NCBI GenBank assembly: GCA_046351325.1
Contig: JAXLYR010000007.1
Coordinates: 310,001-374,000 of the forward strand
Reading direction: 5' to 3'
Source: Xiheicaenibacterium sp046351325
Lineage (GTDB): Bacteria > Myxococcota_A > Polyangia > Polyangiales > Polyangiaceae
DNA: 64,000 nt
The position numbers and the translations under genes were made by a program. The notes beneath the pieces are model-generated. The model did not search any database, was not told where the DNA came from, and saw only the letters and a program-made list of their open reading frames with translations. Below are positions 63,050 to 64,000 of this stretch, one piece after another (within the stretch, counting starts at the first letter, position 1; each line of letters starts with the position of its first letter).

Positions 63050-63985
63050 TCAGCTCGACGGGGCTACGAGCTTGCGCAGTTCGGCGACGACGGGCGCCGA
63101 GGGCAACGACGTCGGGAAGTGGATTCGCACGAGGGTCACGAGATCCTCGATGCGAGCTGGAGTGGCGCGCGCGATCTCGAGCGCGTGCTCGGCGACCCAG
63201 GCCGCGTCACCCGAGGTGAGCGCGGCATAAAGAGCCTCCGAGCCCTTGCCTGTTGCGAGCGCGTCGGTGCGCGCCAGATCGCGCGCTGGGCCGGGGGCTG
63301 CGACGAGCGGCGTGACGACGCGCCAAAGCGTCTCCTCGAGCGTCTTGTCAGCGCGGACCTGGGTAATCTCGTCGGGGACCCCAGCAAAGAGGCGGCGATC
63401 CCCAGCGAGCAGCTCGACCGCGCGCTCCATACCGACAGCGAGCGATTGGCTGAAGAAGAACTGGAGCGCACGCCCACGCGCCCTCGGGTCGGGAGCATCC
63501 ATCGCGGCGGCGACAGTGCGGGCGACGAGCGCGTGCCACGGCGTATCGCCGAGTCGAGTGTGCATCCGCAATGGCCAATAAGCGCCCGACGCGTCCTCGG
63601 CCAGCACTCTCGGCGGGGTCCAACCGTGGAGCGAGCGATCGATGAGCGCCGCGAGGTTTTCTCCGGTCACTTCGACGCCATCGAGCGCTTGGGGCAGGGC
63701 GGCTGGTGGATGGCCGGCGCAGCTCCATGGGAGGTTCGGCGCCTCGAAGTTGTCTGCGTCGGGGTCCTCCAGCGCGCGGTCCGAGAACTCGACCCAGCGG
63801 CTGCAGCGACAGAAATAGAAGCGCGGCCCGCCCATTGGGGAGAGGACGCTGGAGAGATCCTCGGTGTCGTAGAGCTCGGGGAGGTCCAATGGCGTCGAGG
63901 ATTTGGCCGGCCCGAGGCCCGACGGGGTTCGGACTCGCACACCACAACGCCCGCACTGGATGCGGTTACAGCCGATTAACCACAA
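63050..63985 (-). CDS. Zinc-ribbon hypothetical protein at the right edge
   Basis: 311 aa if it starts at TTG 63985; the frame is open to the window end, so the true start could lie outside. Near the N-terminus, IQCGRCGVRVR and FYFCRCSRWVEFS provide two Cys-x2/x1-Cys pairs, a likely zinc ribbon. The rest is helical (RALQFFFSQSLAVGMERAVELLAG, SEALYAALTSGDAAWVAEHALEIAR), without a known family. TTG is a rare start, so the N-terminus is the weakest part of the call. Confidence 0.65.
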   Translation of the reverse strand: MWLIGCNRIQCGRCGVRVRTPSGLGPAKSSTPLDLPELYDTEDLSSVLSPMGGPRFYFCRCSRWVEFSDRALEDPDADNFEAPNLPWSCAGHPPAALPQALDGVEVTGENLAALIDRSLHGWTPPRVLAEDASGAYWPLRMHTRLGDTPWHALVARTVAAAMDAPDPRARGRALQFFFSQSLAVGMERAVELLAGDRRLFAGVPDEITQVRADKTLEETLWRVVTPLVAAPGPARDLARTDALATGKGSEALYAALTSGDAAWVAEHALEIARATPARIEDLVTLVRIHFPTSLPSAPVVAELRKLVAPSS

Positions 63986-64000
63986 GCCGAAGACATGGTG

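Overview
The window looks like chromosomal DNA of a myxobacterium (Myxococcota, probably Polyangiales or a relative). The DNA is very GC-rich. Lipoproteins are abundant and often carry Gly-rich (GGAGG-type) or poly-Ser linkers behind the lipobox. There are many PAS/hybrid histidine kinases, an evolved VgrG, SUMF1/FGE-like lipoproteins and an ECF42-type sigma factor. I saw no tRNA, rRNA, CRISPR array, IS element or prophage. The genus assignment is inference.

Layout. 1-6804: a glycosyltransferase cut by the left edge, an acetyl-CoA acetyltransferase-type thiolase, then a forward cluster miaB / gamma-carbonic anhydrase / thiS / VanW-like protein. 6912-13028: a SpoIIAA-like small protein, a Gly-rich lipoprotein, a GNAT acetyltransferase, a small membrane protein, an M24 aminopeptidase and an outer-membrane protein with a clear terminator. 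13101-18665: a proline-rich protein, a propeller-like lipoprotein preceded by a convincing cobalamin riboswitch on the minus strand, an HDAC-superfamily deacetylase and two further lipoproteins. 18760-23869: a VgrG spike with C-terminal LysM and peptidoglycan-binding modules, followed 9 bases later by a protein with a papain-like (NlpC/P60-like) Cys/His/Asp pattern, together a probable type VI secretion payload unit. 24069-26409: GST, DGPF/YCII protein and ECF42 sigma factor.

26421-36340: a lipoprotein, a membrane M48 protease, a methyltransferase, a hybrid PAS histidine kinase, an ABC ATPase without a permease next to it, and the housekeeping run yajQ-glmM-pdxH. 36421-44881: two small proteins, a two-component locus broken by many frameshifts (37738-40186), holB, obgE with a histone-H1-like Lys/Pro/Ala tail encoded by DNA repeats, a receiver-PAS-kinase protein and a Lys/Ala-rich protein. 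45036-53563: a DAG-kinase-like protein, a LIC_10091-like lipoprotein, a large HEAT-repeat protein, and a di-heme MauG-like lipoprotein with a secreted companion.

53711-57935: a peroxisome-like fatty-acid or sterol beta-oxidation module, made of an SCP2-type thiolase and a multifunctional enzyme (SDR dehydrogenase + hotdog hydratase + three SCP2 domains). A possible promoter with a 12-bp palindrome lies upstream of it. 58158-64000: a cytochrome c lipoprotein, a small winged-helix-like protein, two overlapping SUMF1/FGE-like lipoproteins, a Gly/Tyr-repeat Cys-rich lipoprotein with an 18-bp tandem repeat, a membrane protein and a zinc-ribbon protein at the right edge.

The most unusual items are the B12 riboswitch placed before a propeller-like surface lipoprotein, the peptidoglycan-targeted VgrG/amidase-like pair, the triple-SCP2 multifunctional enzyme, and the histone-tailed Obg GTPase.
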